Origin: Brasilonema angustatum HA4187-MV1
GTDB taxonomy: Bacteria > Cyanobacteriota > Cyanobacteriia > Cyanobacteriales > Nostocaceae
Reading direction: 5' to 3'
Length of the DNA stretch: 64,000 nucleotides
NCBI GenBank assembly: GCA_019359695.1
Contig: JAHHGV010000035.1
Location: forward strand, 1 to 64,000
Positions 20,107 to 29,349 of this stretch are shown piece by piece; positions within the stretch are counted from its first letter, which is position 1, and every line of letters starts with the position of its first letter. The translations under genes were made by a program, and so were the position numbers. The notes below the pieces were generated by a model, which ran no database searches, was not told the origin of the DNA, and saw only the letters and a program-made list of their open reading frames with translations.

Positions 20107-21500
20107 ATTGACTGATAATTATTGACAGTTTGTGTGAGTCTTTCTTGTAAAGACGGAACAGGTATTTGGTTAATAACTTCAGCCGCGAAAGCATTAATTA
20201 ATAAGTTGCGAGCATTATCCTCATCAATACCCCGACTTTGCAAGTAGAAGATTTCATCATCCTCCAACTGACTGACGGTAGCACCGTGAGCGCACTTCAC
20301 ATTATCTGCGGTAATTTCTAATTGCGGCTTAGTATCAACCCTAGCCTTTGGCGATAGTAACAAATTCCGATTCAACTGTGCTGCATCTGTCAACTGTGCA
20401 GGCTTAGGAACAAAAACCTTACCGTTAAACACAGCATGAGCGCGATCGCCAATAATACACTTATGCAATTGCTGACTTCTGCCATAAGGATAATTCAGAG
20501 CGATCGCACTATGAGTATCCGCCAACTGGTTTCCCCCAATCACCGTCAACCCATTCAGAATCGTTTCCGTTTGCTCACCAGCCTGTAAAATCTCTAAATT
20601 GTGACGCGACAACTTCCCACCAAAAGTGATTGCATGACAAGTATACCGACTGTAACGAGCTTGAGAAACAGCAGTCTTCCCTACGTGGAAAGCCTCCGCA
20701 CCTTCCAACTCAAGCCGAGTGTGATTCACTTGAGCATTTTCCTCAAGCCAAACCTCAGTCACCGCATTGGAAAAGTAAACCCTCTTTTCCTCTTCTTCCT
20801 TCGTGTCCTTTGCGCCTTTGCGGTTCGTATACTCTTCCACCAACGTCACACTACTACCAACCTCCGCCACCACCAAACAACGTGGTAGAGAAATCGTGGC
20901 AGACTTCCCAGCAGCAACAAACATCAAATGAATCGGTGTTTCCACCACCACATTCTTCGCCACCCAAACCACAGCTACATCTTTGATTCCACTCGTGTTG
21001 AGCGCAGTAAACACCTCATGCGCCCCCTCAGTTTGAGCCAAATATTGCTGCACACGCTGGCGATCGCCCACAGGTAAACCAGCCAAATTACTAACGATCA
21101 CCCCATCTGGCAAACCTGCAACCGCAGATAACTCAGGCGCATAAACCCCATTCACAAACACCAAACGGTTCGCAGCTTCTGGTATCGAAGGAATATCCGA
21201 TAAACTGATATCTGCTGGCTGACTTACAACACCTTCAAACTTTACTTTCCGCAAAGACGACAAATCGCTAAAGCGCCATTCCTCATCGCGAGTGGTGGGA
21301 AGAACCGATTTACGCACCCAAAGCGTAGCGCGATCGTGTAACTCCTGCAACCAAGCATCAGCACCGTCAAAAGATGTGTGATCATCTATGATCTGATTTA
21401 ATAACCCAGTCAGTTCAGCATCCCTATCCAACACAGCAGACGCCAAATCAACTGGATTTGAATTAGGAACCGGACTAGGAGAAACTAGAACGCTCATCAC
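20094..21500 (-). CDS. sufD: Fe-S assembly scaffold component SufD
   Basis: 468 residues of the SufBD beta-helix family. [16 protein letters not shown] is near the N-terminus, and the C-terminal core [22 protein letters not shown] holds the conserved His/Glu region. It works with SufB and SufC. A 16-residue stretch [16 protein letters not shown] at about residue 233 is encoded by a dispersed repeat (about 20783-20832) and interrupts an otherwise normal strand-rich region, making this SufD slightly long. Its stop overlaps the sequence repeats; its start overlaps sufC by four bases. Confidence 0.95.
   Translation of the reverse strand: MMSVLVSPSPVPNSNPVDLASAVLDRDAELTGLLNQIIDDHTSFDGADAWLQELHDRATLWVRKSVLPTTRDEEWRFSDLSSLRKVKFEGVVSQPADISLSDIPSIPEAANRLVFVNGVYAPELSAVAGLPDGVIVSNLAGLPVGDRQRVQQYLAQTEGAHEVFTALNTSGIKDVAVVWVAKNVVVETPIHLMFVAAGKSATISLPRCLVVAEVGSSVTLVEEYTNRKGAKDTKEEEEKRVYFSNAVTEVWLEENAQVNHTRLELEGAEAFHVGKTAVSQARYSRYTCHAITFGGKLSRHNLEILQAGEQTETILNGLTVIGGNQLADTHSAIALNYPYGRSQQLHKCIIGDRAHAVFNGKVFVPKPAQLTDAAQLNRNLLLSPKARVDTKPQLEITADNVKCAHGATVSQLEDDEIFYLQSRGIDEDNARNLLINAFAAEVINQIPVPSLQERLTQTVNNYQSITND
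20783..20832. repeat. Dispersed repeat inserted in frame in sufD
   Basis: The core TCCTTTGCGCCTTTGCGGTT resembles 22320-22350 (noncoding, between sufB and sufC) and 46970-47000 (inside the mannosidase gene). On the minus strand it encodes [13 protein letters not shown]. Confidence 0.7.
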
Positions 21501-22285
21501 ACACCCACCTCATCAAGCGCATCTTCCAACACCCAGTCATAACCGCGTGATTCCAATTCCAACGCCAGTTCCTTACCACCACTCGTGAGAATTCGTCCAT
21601 TTGCCATCACATGAACGAAGTCTGGCACAATATAATTCAGCAACCGCTGATAGTGAGTAATCATAATTGTGGCATTTTCCGGATTCGTCAGCTGATTCAC
21701 CCCGTTCGCCACAATCTTCAAAGCATCAATATCCAAACCTGAATCAGTCTCATCCAAAATTCCTAACTTTGGTTCCAGAAGCGCCATTTGCAAAATCTCA
21801 TTACGCTTCTTCTCACCACCAGAAAAACCTTCATTCAAACTCCGACTCAGGAAAGCAGGATTCATCTTCACTACATCCAGCTTTTCCTCAATCAAATCAT
21901 CAAAATCAAACGCATCCAATTCCTCTAAACCCTGCGCCTTACGACGAGAATTATAAGCCACGCGCAGAAAATCCAAATTACTCACACCCGGAATTTCCAA
22001 CGGATACTGAAACGCCAAAAATATACCACTTCTGGCGCGTTCCTCCGGTTCCATCTCCAGCAGATTTTGCCCCTGGAAAATCACCTCACCGCCAGTCACC
22101 TCATACGCCGGATGTCCAGCCAGAACCTTAGAAAAAGTACTCTTACCAGAACCATTCGGTCCCATAATCGCATGGATTTCACCCGAACGTACCTCAAGAT
22201 TCAAACCCTTAAGAATCGGCGTCCCATCAACATCAGCCGTCAAATCTCGTACTGACAGCACAACTTCACTATTCTCAATAATCAT
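21497..22285 (-). CDS. sufC: Fe-S assembly ATPase SufC
   Basis: 262 residues from the ATG at 22285 ([15 protein letters not shown]). The frame is open further upstream, but that extension ([17 protein letters not shown]) is translated repeat and not family sequence. Walker A is [16 protein letters not shown], signature [16 protein letters not shown], Walker [13 protein letters not shown]. It drives the SufBCD scaffold. It overlaps sufD by four bases, showing translational coupling. Confidence 0.96.
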   Translation of the reverse strand: MIIENSEVVLSVRDLTADVDGTPILKGLNLEVRSGEIHAIMGPNGSGKSTFSKVLAGHPAYEVTGGEVIFQGQNLLEMEPEERARSGIFLAFQYPLEIPGVSNLDFLRVAYNSRRKAQGLEELDAFDFDDLIEEKLDVVKMNPAFLSRSLNEGFSGGEKKRNEILQMALLEPKLGILDETDSGLDIDALKIVANGVNQLTNPENATIMITHYQRLLNYIVPDFVHVMANGRILTSGGKELALELESRGYDWVLEDALDEVGV

Positions 22286-22389
22286 GTATCTTCTCTCTCT
22301 TCTCTTCTCTTTCTTCCTGCTTCGCGCCCTTCGCGCCTTCGCGGTTAAATATTTATTGAACCACGAAGACACAAAGGACACGAAGAGAA
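22286..22389. repeat. Repeat-filled spacer between sufB and sufC
   Basis: A pyrimidine-rich tract (TCTTCTCTTTCTTCC type) is followed by CGCGCCTTCGCGGTTAAATA and ACCACGAAGACACAAAGGAC. This is the noncoding form of the repeat seen in frame in sufD and in the mannosidase gene. Confidence 0.7.
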
Positions 22390-23829
22390 TTACCCAACAC
22401 TACCTTCCAACTTCAGACTCAACAGCTTATCAGCCTCCACCGCAAACTCCATCGGTAGCTGATTAAACACATCCTTACAGAAGCCACTAATCATCATCGA
22501 AATAGCATCTTCTGAGGAAATGCCCCGCTGTGCGAAGAAGAACAATTGATCTTCCCCAATCTTAGAAGTCGAAGCTTCGTGCTCAACCTTCGCAGTATTA
22601 TTCTGTACCTGAATATAAGGGAAAGTATTGGCGTGAGCATTATCCCCAATCAGCATCGAGTCGCACTGGGAATAGTTCCGCGCCCCTTGCGCCTTCGGGT
22701 TAACTTTCACCAAACCACGGTAACTATTACTCGATTTACCGGCGGAAATTCCCTTAGAAATAATCGTACTGCGGGTGTTCTTACCAACGTGAACCATCTT
22801 AGTACCCGTATCAGCTTGCTGCATATGATTCGTCAGCGCCACTGAGTAAAACTCACCCACAGAGTTATCACCCACCAACACGCAGCTAGGATACTTCCAG
22901 GTGATAGCCGAACCAGTTTCTACCTGTGTCCAAGAAATCTTAGAATTCACACCTTGACACAAACCGCGCTTGGTGACGAAGTTATAGATACCGCCTTTGC
23001 CGTTTGCGTCTCCAGCGTACCAGTTCTGCACGGTGGAGTATTTAATCTCGGCATTGTCGAGGGCGACGAGTTCTACGACAGCAGCATGTAGCTGGTTACT
23101 GTCGTACATTGGTGCGGTACAGCCTTCCAGGTAGGAGACATAGCTATTTTCTTCAGCAACAATCAGTGTCCGCTCAAATTGTCCAGTTTCGCCATTGTTG
23201 ATCCGGAAGTAGGTAGACAGTTCCATCGGGCATTTCACACCCTTGGGAATGTAAACGAAGGAACCATCACTAAAGACGGCGGAATTAAGCGCTGCAAAAT
23301 AATTATCTGCTGTTGGGACAACGCTACCCAAATACTTGCGCACCAATTCTGGATATTCTTGTAAGGCTTCAGAAATGGAACAGAATATCACACCTTCTTT
23401 GAGAAGTTTTTCTTTAAAGGTGGTTCCGATAGAAACGCTATCGAAAATCGCATCCACAGCGACGTTTGCCAGTCGCTTCTGTTCAGACAGGGGAAGTCCC
23501 AGCTTTTCAAAGGTTTCCAACAAAGCGGGATCAACTTCATCTAAGCTGTTAAGCTTTTCTTTCTTTTGTTTCGGCGCGGAGTAATAAATGATATTTTGGT
23601 AATCAATCACCGGATACTTAACGCTTGGCCAAGTTGGTTCTGCCATTTTTTGCCACTGGCGAAAAGCTTTCAGGCGAAAATCCAGCATGAACTCTGGCTC
23701 GTTTTTCTTGAGCGAGATAAGGCGGATGGTGTCCTCGTTTAGTCCACGCGCGATTGTGTCGGCTTCGATGTCGGTGATAAAGCCGTACTTGTATGGCTGG
23801 TTGACTAATGTCTTGACAGTGGCACTCAT
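22390..23829 (-). CDS. sufB: Fe-S assembly scaffold SufB
   Basis: 479 residues, the normal cyanobacterial length. Signatures include [21 protein letters not shown] at the N-terminus, [19 protein letters not shown], and C-terminal [21 protein letters not shown]. It builds Fe-S clusters with SufC and SufD. It is the first gene of the suf operon, transcribed away from sufR. Confidence 0.97.
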   Translation of the reverse strand: MSATVKTLVNQPYKYGFITDIEADTIARGLNEDTIRLISLKKNEPEFMLDFRLKAFRQWQKMAEPTWPSVKYPVIDYQNIIYYSAPKQKKEKLNSLDEVDPALLETFEKLGLPLSEQKRLANVAVDAIFDSVSIGTTFKEKLLKEGVIFCSISEALQEYPELVRKYLGSVVPTADNYFAALNSAVFSDGSFVYIPKGVKCPMELSTYFRINNGETGQFERTLIVAEENSYVSYLEGCTAPMYDSNQLHAAVVELVALDNAEIKYSTVQNWYAGDANGKGGIYNFVTKRGLCQGVNSKISWTQVETGSAITWKYPSCVLVGDNSVGEFYSVALTNHMQQADTGTKMVHVGKNTRSTIISKGISAGKSSNSYRGLVKVNPKAQGARNYSQCDSMLIGDNAHANTFPYIQVQNNTAKVEHEASTSKIGEDQLFFFAQRGISSEDAISMMISGFCKDVFNQLPMEFAVEADKLLSLKLEGSVG

Positions 23830-23956
23830 TGGTAGTTTTCTCTTGCGTTCGCTTTGTAGAATCTCTTTAAGGAAGGGAGACGGGCTTTTTTAACCGATTC
23901 CCATGTTTCGTCACCGAGTGGTTACGAGACTGCTAAAATAACTATATAGACTAAAA

Positions 23957-23970
23957 CAACAACATTGTTG
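23957..23970. promoter_or_regulatory. SufR operator, sufB-proximal
   Basis: CAAC-AACATT-GTTG, the known CAAC-N6-GTTG SufR-binding palindrome, lies in the sufB/sufR gap. The surrounding sequence ACAACAACATTGTTGT is identical to the second site. Confidence 0.88.
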
Positions 23971-24001
23971 TTTAATGTATATTCATTTTAAGCTAGATTA
24001 A

Positions 24002-24015
24002 CAACAACATTGTTG
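24002..24015. promoter_or_regulatory. SufR operator, sufR-proximal
   Basis: A second CAAC-AACATT-GTTG palindrome, 46 bp from the sufR start and 45 bp (centre to centre) from the first site. Two sites fit repression of sufBCDS together with autoregulation of sufR. Confidence 0.88.
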
Positions 24016-24061
24016 TCAAACTTATATTTTTCTGCAAATCAAATGAACTTTTGGGACGACG

Positions 24062-24739
24062 ATGGAGACTACCCACCAGTCCTCAACAAAGCAAGATATT
24101 CTAAAATATCTTTTGAAACACTCACAGGCTACAGCTTTTGAGTTAGCCGAAGCTCTCGATATTAGCCCCCAAGCAATTCGTCGTCATCTGAAGGATTTAG
24201 AGGGCGAGGAGTTGATTTCTTTCTCATTGTCAGTGCAAGGAGGAATGGGGCGTCCACAGCATGTTTATCAATTGACTCGTACTGGACGCGATCGCCTGCG
24301 TGGAGATGGTGCTGATGGTTATGGTCAATTTGCGGTTTCTCTGTTGGACACATTAGCAGAAACGGTCGGACACGACCAAGTCAGTTCAATTTTACGAAAG
24401 CAATGGGAGCGCAAGGCAGAAGAATATCGCGATCGCCTGGGAAACGCCTCTTTGTCAGAAAGGGTGGCAATTTTGGTAAAACTGAGAAAAGCTGAGGGCT
24501 TTATGGCTGAGTGTCATCCTGTAGAATCGAGTGAGTCATCACAAGGCGACGGATTTATTTTAACCGAATACAACTGCGCGATTTCTAACGTTGCAGAATC
24601 TTTCCCCAGCATTTGCGGTCATGAATTAGAAATGTTTGCTACAGTTTTACCTGATTGTACAGTAGAACGTACTCACTGGATTATTAACGGCGAACATCGC
24701 TGCGGCTATTTAGTACAAGAGCGAAAAAACAAACTTTAA
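24062..24739 (+). CDS. sufR: Transcriptional repressor SufR of the suf operon
   Basis: 225 residues. An N-terminal winged helix-turn-helix (TKQDILKYLLKHSQATAFEL, then AEALDISPQAIRRHLKDLEG) is followed by a C-terminal cysteine-rich domain (ECHPVE, YNCAISN, ICGHELEMF, DCTVERTHW, HRCGYLV) that ligates an Fe-S cluster. SufR with cluster represses suf; loss of cluster derepresses it. It is divergent from sufB, with two operators between. Confidence 0.95.
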   Translation: METTHQSSTKQDILKYLLKHSQATAFELAEALDISPQAIRRHLKDLEGEELISFSLSVQGGMGRPQHVYQLTRTGRDRLRGDGADGYGQFAVSLLDTLAETVGHDQVSSILRKQWERKAEEYRDRLGNASLSERVAILVKLRKAEGFMAECHPVESSESSQGDGFILTEYNCAISNVAESFPSICGHELEMFATVLPDCTVERTHWIINGEHRCGYLVQERKNKL

Positions 24740-24898
24740 GTTTTTCCATTAAGTGAGTAACCGCAACAAGTGAGCATTTTTATTCAGTCTAAACCAAAGA
24801 TTATAGGTAGTTAGTAATCGGATTTACGAACCAGTGATTTCTAACCCGTTACAACCGCAACATTTGAGTAAATTTTAGGCAAATCTTAAACAAAAGTT

Positions 24899-25159
24899 AT
24901 GGAGTTACCATCACCACAATCAACCTCACAATTTATAACTCCAGAAGAGTTAGTAAAAGTCGATGCTGCTTTGCTCTCCTCACCAGAGAAATTTTTAACT
25001 CGATTGACAATCTCATCTCTGAGGCTTTTGAAGCAAATCGCCCAAGAAAACGAAGTGAATATTGAAGATTTGACAGCCCAGCAGGTGATTGATTGGTTTG
25101 AAAAAGATGGAAAGATTCGACGAGAGCAAGGAATTGAGGCAGCTTATTTAAAGTGGTAA
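24899..25159 (+). CDS. Conserved small cyanobacterial protein of unknown function
   Basis: 86 residues (FITPEELVKVDAALLSSPEK ... ENEVNIEDLTAQQVIDWFEK). It is helical and acidic, without signal or membrane segment. The end QGIEAAYLKW is typical of a small uncharacterised cyanobacterial family downstream of suf or elsewhere; I cannot give a role. The ATG follows a plain spacer after sufR, probably as its own unit. Confidence 0.65.
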   Translation: MELPSPQSTSQFITPEELVKVDAALLSSPEKFLTRLTISSLRLLKQIAQENEVNIEDLTAQQVIDWFEKDGKIRREQGIEAAYLKW

Positions 25160-25325
25160 GCTTAAAAGTCTTGGGCGAATATAATTCGCTACTACACAAG
25201 CAAAGTCCACCTCTGTGGACTAATGAAGAATCAAGAATTTCAGAACCTGCGGAGGCAGGTTTTGTCTGTATAGCTGCGATTTCTAATCGCCAAGATACAT
25301 AAAAGTAAGCTTTTAAAACATCCTC

Positions 25326-25362
25326 TTAAAAGTTCCCTGTTCCCTGTTCCCTGTTCCCTGCC
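25326..25362. repeat. Heptamer tandem repeat (TTCCCTG)
   Basis: About four direct copies of TTCCCTG. The same unit occurs at about 30380-30416 and 43690-43713, a genome-typical STRR. Confidence 0.8.
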
Positions 25363-25379
25363 CTATTTTAACGACCTAC

Positions 25380-26090
25380 TTACTTCTTCTTTAATACAGG
25401 AGTTAAATATTCTGGAATACCCTCTAGCTGAATAACGTTGCACCCAAGCTTATAAGCAAATTCAACCGACTCTCCAGCACCCAATACGTTATAAAAAGCT
25501 GTTGCAAATTTAATTGCAGCTTGATCACCAATCTGCTTGTTCATTCCAATCACGTAGGGAATATGCTTAACAATCGCTTGGGCTTGAACTTCTGAGTAAC
25601 AAGCGTTGAGAACAACGCACTCAATGTGAGAAGCAAATAACTCGAATAGTCTAGCCAAAGCTTGTGTATCTACTAATCGCACATTCCCGGTTTCATCCTC
25701 CAGCGCCAAACCATCATCACCTGTACCATGACCGCTAAAATGAACAATTTGTGGCTTAAAGTCCAATAACGATTGGTAAACTTCTTGAACACGCACAGCC
25801 CGACGCTGTTTTAGGTCAAATAATTCTCGTTTTTTTGCTCGTCGCAATCCAGCCTCAATTTCTCGCACCTCTTCATCTAATCGCAGGGGCAAACTGTTTT
25901 TTGGATTTGCTGCCAAAATTAGAATTGTTTTGACTGCAGAATTGTTGGCTTCTGTTCGTGCAACTTGGTTGTAGTTGGTAATATCACCACCTATTTGATG
26001 GGCGTTCACTGAATCAGCGTTTACAAGACCTCCAGCGAATTGAGCGCCTTGTAAGTTGAAGTTAGATTGTCTATTAGGAGTTTCTGGCAT
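25380..26090 (-). CDS. CHAT-domain protease with N-terminal QFAGG/IGGDI adaptor motif
   Basis: 236 residues. Residues 1-50 contain LQGAQFAGGLVNADSVN and HQIGGDITN, a motif shared with the divergent NACHT protein. Residues 55-236 are a CHAT caspase-fold domain: TILILAANPKNSLPLRLDEE, histidine motif IVHFSGHGTGDDG, cysteine motif VVLNACYSE, and IPYVIGMNKQIGDQAA. It is similar throughout to the CHAT protein at 11863-12612. Divergent organisation with a NACHT ATPase suggests a sensor/effector pair in a cell-death or defence system; this is inferred. Confidence 0.85.
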   Translation of the reverse strand: MPETPNRQSNFNLQGAQFAGGLVNADSVNAHQIGGDITNYNQVARTEANNSAVKTILILAANPKNSLPLRLDEEVREIEAGLRRAKKRELFDLKQRRAVRVQEVYQSLLDFKPQIVHFSGHGTGDDGLALEDETGNVRLVDTQALARLFELFASHIECVVLNACYSEVQAQAIVKHIPYVIGMNKQIGDQAAIKFATAFYNVLGAGESVEFAYKLGCNVIQLEGIPEYLTPVLKKK

Positions 26091-26788
26091 AGATTTACAA
26101 AAATTAGGGGGGTAAGGGTGTAGGGGTGTAGGGGTGTAGGGGAAGGAAAATCCGCGTGCCCTAATTCAGATCTTGCATCTCGACCTGAGTACGCCTTGAA
26201 CTGAAGTTCAAGGCTTATAGCTAAAGTCCGTTAAAACTGAGATCTTGCACCATTCTCAATCACCGTAGGGTGGGCACTGCCCACAACGTAAAAATAAGGT
26301 TTTGAGCGAACTCTAGGCAGTGCCCACCTTACAAAAATTGCAATAACGCAACTGCTGCAAGATGTGAGCGCCCAACGGGCGCGATTAACGCTCCCGCAAA
26401 ATATGAAACAAGCACATTTTTATAAGATTTCTCAAAGCCTTACTGTATAACGGTTCTAAAATGTGCAAGTTAGGAGTTAAAACGGACTGAAACGCATATC
26501 CAGTGAGCTTTAGCTTACTTGAGCTTTGAGCCAAGAAATTTATTTCTTGGCGGACAAGAATTATGGTGCAAGATCTGAGCTAAGCCAGTTTCCTGCAGCA
26601 TTGGTTTTACTTCGTTACACTCGCTGCGGACACACAGAACTTTTTTCCACCTACTTAATTCAGTTAATCAGACATAAGTAGCTCGCAAAATTAAACTCAC
26701 TTGACTAATATTCTCCTTCACCTGGAATCAAAGCAGATAGAGGTGGAGACATATATAATACAGACAACCAACAACGCCCAAACAAGCC
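26091..26788. other. 698-bp repeat-rich divergent spacer
   Basis: Contains a tandem GGGGTGTA repeat (26110-26140), GATCTTGCACCAT near 26238 with its inverted partner ATGGTGCAAGATC near 26561, a GTAGGGTGGGCACTGCCCAC hairpin near 26265, and the 116-bp dispersed repeat at 26357-26472. The promoters of the CHAT and NACHT genes should be at its two edges. No gene is seen. Confidence 0.6.
26357..26472 (+). repeat. 116-bp dispersed repeat, copy 1
   Basis: From GCAAGATGTGAG to AAATGTGCAAGTTA. The reverse complement of 52858-52973 has the same length and matches with about eight differences by eye. Noncoding. Confidence 0.85.
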
Positions 26789-28891
26789 ATGCCGGAGTCA
26801 GAAGACCCCAAAGACCCTGGAAAAGTCTCTAATAATGACTTACGCAATTCCCAGTTTGCAGGTGGGTTTATCGATGCCCAGAACGTTAATGCTGGGCGTA
26901 TAGGCGGCGATATCCGCAATACTGTGAATTTTTCCTTTGGACAAAGAGCTAGTAATGAATTACTCAATCCAAAAACCAGAAATCATATACGACAAATACT
27001 GTTAAAACAAGTCAGCACTGAAGTTGAAAGCCGGATAAGTACCTCTCTCCATAATCGGATTTATATTGTCCAAGATACAGACCAAAATCCCTCTGAGATT
27101 GAATTACCTTGGGCAAGTGAGATAAAGGTTGGTTCCACACCAAAAATTCATTTAACAAATACCGAAATAATCGCAATCTATGACCAACCTGATATTGCAG
27201 GCAGATTATTGATTCTGGGGAAGCCTGGTGTCGGAAAAACTACCATGCTTCTTAAGTTAGCTGAGGAACTAGTCAAGCGTGCTAAAAATGACTTTACACA
27301 TCCGATTCCAGTGTTATTTACTTTATCTTCCTGGAAAAAAGATAGTAACAGTATTAAAGATTGGTTAGTAGACCAGCTTAAAGAAAAATATGGGGTACGG
27401 AAAGATATTGGTAAACAGTTAGTAGAAAATCAAGAAATTCTACCCCTTCTAGATGGATTGGATGAATTAGCGGCAGAACATCAAGAAAAGTGTGTTGTCA
27501 AAATTAATGATTTTATAAACTCTGGATGGAGCAATTCTTTAGTTATTTGCAGTCGGATACAAGAGTATCAACGTTATAAAACTTTACTTCAACTCAATAA
27601 TTCTTTGGAACTATGCCTTTTTACTCAAGAGCAAGTCAACCAATATTTACAAAACACAGATAATTTACAGTTGTGTGACAGTATTAATCAGGATGAAGAG
27701 TTAAGTAAGTTAGCTAAAACACCACTTCTATTAAATATTATTGTACATTCGGCTCAAGAACTATCAATAGAAACGTGGCAGCGGTTAAAGTCTTCTGAAG
27801 AACGTCTAAACTATCTGTTTGAGACTTACGTTAGTAGAATGCTAAAACGTAAATATAGAAATAAAAAACCTGATTTAGAAAAGACTAAACACTGGTTAAG
27901 TTGGTTAGCGCAAAGGTTAAATGAGCAAAATGTCAATGAGTTTTTTCTTGACGTAATTCAACCAACTTGGTTGAGTAAAGCAAATCTAAAATTTGTTTAT
28001 TTTATTATTGTAAACCTATTTTTACTAAAGCTGTATCCAGGGGTGATGAAAGGGCTGTTTATAGCGATTAATTTAAGAGTGAAATCAGAGGTGAATTTAG
28101 AGATGATTTCAACGATAATTTCAACAGTGAGTTCAGAAATAATTTCATATTTCGATATAAATACGATTATACTCATACCATTTTTTGGGATTGTAAGCCA
28201 AATTGAAACAGTTAATGCTAGAAAGTTTTCTTTAAAAAACTTTTTGTTTTTTCTGATTGTCGGATTGATTTCAGGATTTACTTCATTGAACACTGAAGAG
28301 CTTATTCTAGTAATAACTTTAGTACTAAATTTCGGCTTAATAACTGTGATAAATAGGCAACCGATTGAAAATAAAACTATTCCTAATCAAGGAATTCGCT
28401 TATTAGTTAATGACACTATTATTATATTAACGAGTAGTGCTTTCTTGGTTACATTAATAGTTATTATAGTAACAAAAAAATTCCAACCTCTACAAGACTT
28501 AACTTTTAGTGCAGTGTTTGGATTATTGTTTGGGCTGTTAGTTGCAATGCCTGAAAAGCTAACACCGCTCATCCAACATTTTGTTTTACGCGTAATTCTC
28601 TGGGCTAATGGTTACGCTCCTTGGAATTATGCCAAGTTTCTTGACTACTGCACCAATCGCCTATTTCTACAACGAGTAGGGGGCGGCTATCGGTTTATGC
28701 ATGACTTGTTACGCCAGCACTTTGCCGATTACTCTGTTCCAAGGAATCTAGCACCTATTCAAGAAACTACAGTAGCAACTTCTGTTTTAATTCCAGATTA
28801 TATTTCATGTACCAGTTGCGGTCATCATAATTCTACTAATTGCAAGTTCTGTACGCAGTGCGGAATGGGATTGAATAAACTAGATATTTAA
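26789..28891 (+). CDS. Membrane NACHT NTPase with C-terminal zinc ribbon
   Basis: 700 residues. The N-terminal motif LRNSQFAGGFIDAQNVN / RIGGDIRN (20-50) is shared with the divergent CHAT protease. A linker leads to a NACHT ATPase (about 135-330) with Walker A LGKPGVGKTTMLLKLAEE, Walker B ILPLLDGLDELA and sensor LVICSRIQEYQRY. Residues about 400-600 hold six or so membrane helices (YFIIVNLFLLKLYPG, FLFFLIVGLISGF, IIILTSSAFLVTLIVIIV, AVFGLLFGLLVAMP). After a conserved YRFMHDLLRQHFADY segment the protein ends in a C-x2-C...C-x2-C zinc ribbon (ISCTSCGHH, CKFCTQCG). The family senses invaders and oligomerises. Confidence 0.88.
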   Translation: MPESEDPKDPGKVSNNDLRNSQFAGGFIDAQNVNAGRIGGDIRNTVNFSFGQRASNELLNPKTRNHIRQILLKQVSTEVESRISTSLHNRIYIVQDTDQNPSEIELPWASEIKVGSTPKIHLTNTEIIAIYDQPDIAGRLLILGKPGVGKTTMLLKLAEELVKRAKNDFTHPIPVLFTLSSWKKDSNSIKDWLVDQLKEKYGVRKDIGKQLVENQEILPLLDGLDELAAEHQEKCVVKINDFINSGWSNSLVICSRIQEYQRYKTLLQLNNSLELCLFTQEQVNQYLQNTDNLQLCDSINQDEELSKLAKTPLLLNIIVHSAQELSIETWQRLKSSEERLNYLFETYVSRMLKRKYRNKKPDLEKTKHWLSWLAQRLNEQNVNEFFLDVIQPTWLSKANLKFVYFIIVNLFLLKLYPGVMKGLFIAINLRVKSEVNLEMISTIISTVSSEIISYFDINTIILIPFFGIVSQIETVNARKFSLKNFLFFLIVGLISGFTSLNTEELILVITLVLNFGLITVINRQPIENKTIPNQGIRLLVNDTIIILTSSAFLVTLIVIIVTKKFQPLQDLTFSAVFGLLFGLLVAMPEKLTPLIQHFVLRVILWANGYAPWNYAKFLDYCTNRLFLQRVGGGYRFMHDLLRQHFADYSVPRNLAPIQETTVATSVLIPDYISCTSCGHHNSTNCKFCTQCGMGLNKLDI

Positions 28892-29349
28892 ACTTTTAAG
28901 ATGCGCAGGGGTGTAGGCAATACGGTTCGCAATACTGCTCGGGTTTTGCCCAAAAAACAAAAATGTGTAGGTTGGGGAGCCAGTATTGTAGGGTGGGCAG
29001 TGCTTATCGTATTTTGCTGACAACATCCAGGTTTTGCTAAGCACTGCCCACCCTACGTGTCGTTCAAAAATCAAATAGGAGTCCTATAGCAATACGGTTT
29101 GGTTAGTTTGTTCATGTCAGGAGATCCCCCCAACCCCCCTTAAAAAGGGGGGCTTTTAACCTTCTTTTACCCCCTTTTTAAGGCGATCGCCGCAGGTGGA
29201 GGGATCTTATGCGCGTATTGGTTGCACTCGCTGCGGACATTTTACATTTAATTATATTGAACTACTTAACAAAAAAAAGCACCTTAATAAAGGCACTGTG
29301 TAAAGAAGGTTGAGACATTAATTTGTCTAAACAGCTTTTTAAAAAGAAG
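28892..29349. repeat. 458-bp gap with three palindromic repeats
   Basis: GTAGGGTGGGCAGTGCTT (about 28988) pairs with AAGCACTGCCCACCCTAC (about 29039). A copy of the AATCAAATAGGAGTCCTATA repeat is at 29063-29088. A C-run/G-run hairpin (CCCCCCTTAAAAAGGGGGG type) is at about 29124-29210. No gene is seen. Confidence 0.65.

Noticed and set aside
22286-22381. 32-residue N-terminal extension of SufC
   Set aside because: It is translation of the dispersed repeat; family homology starts at the ATG at 22285.
25326-25362. Tandem repeats that could suggest a CRISPR array
   Set aside because: Units of seven bases without spacers; these are STRR repeats. No direct repeats of 25-40 bases with regular unique spacers were seen anywhere.
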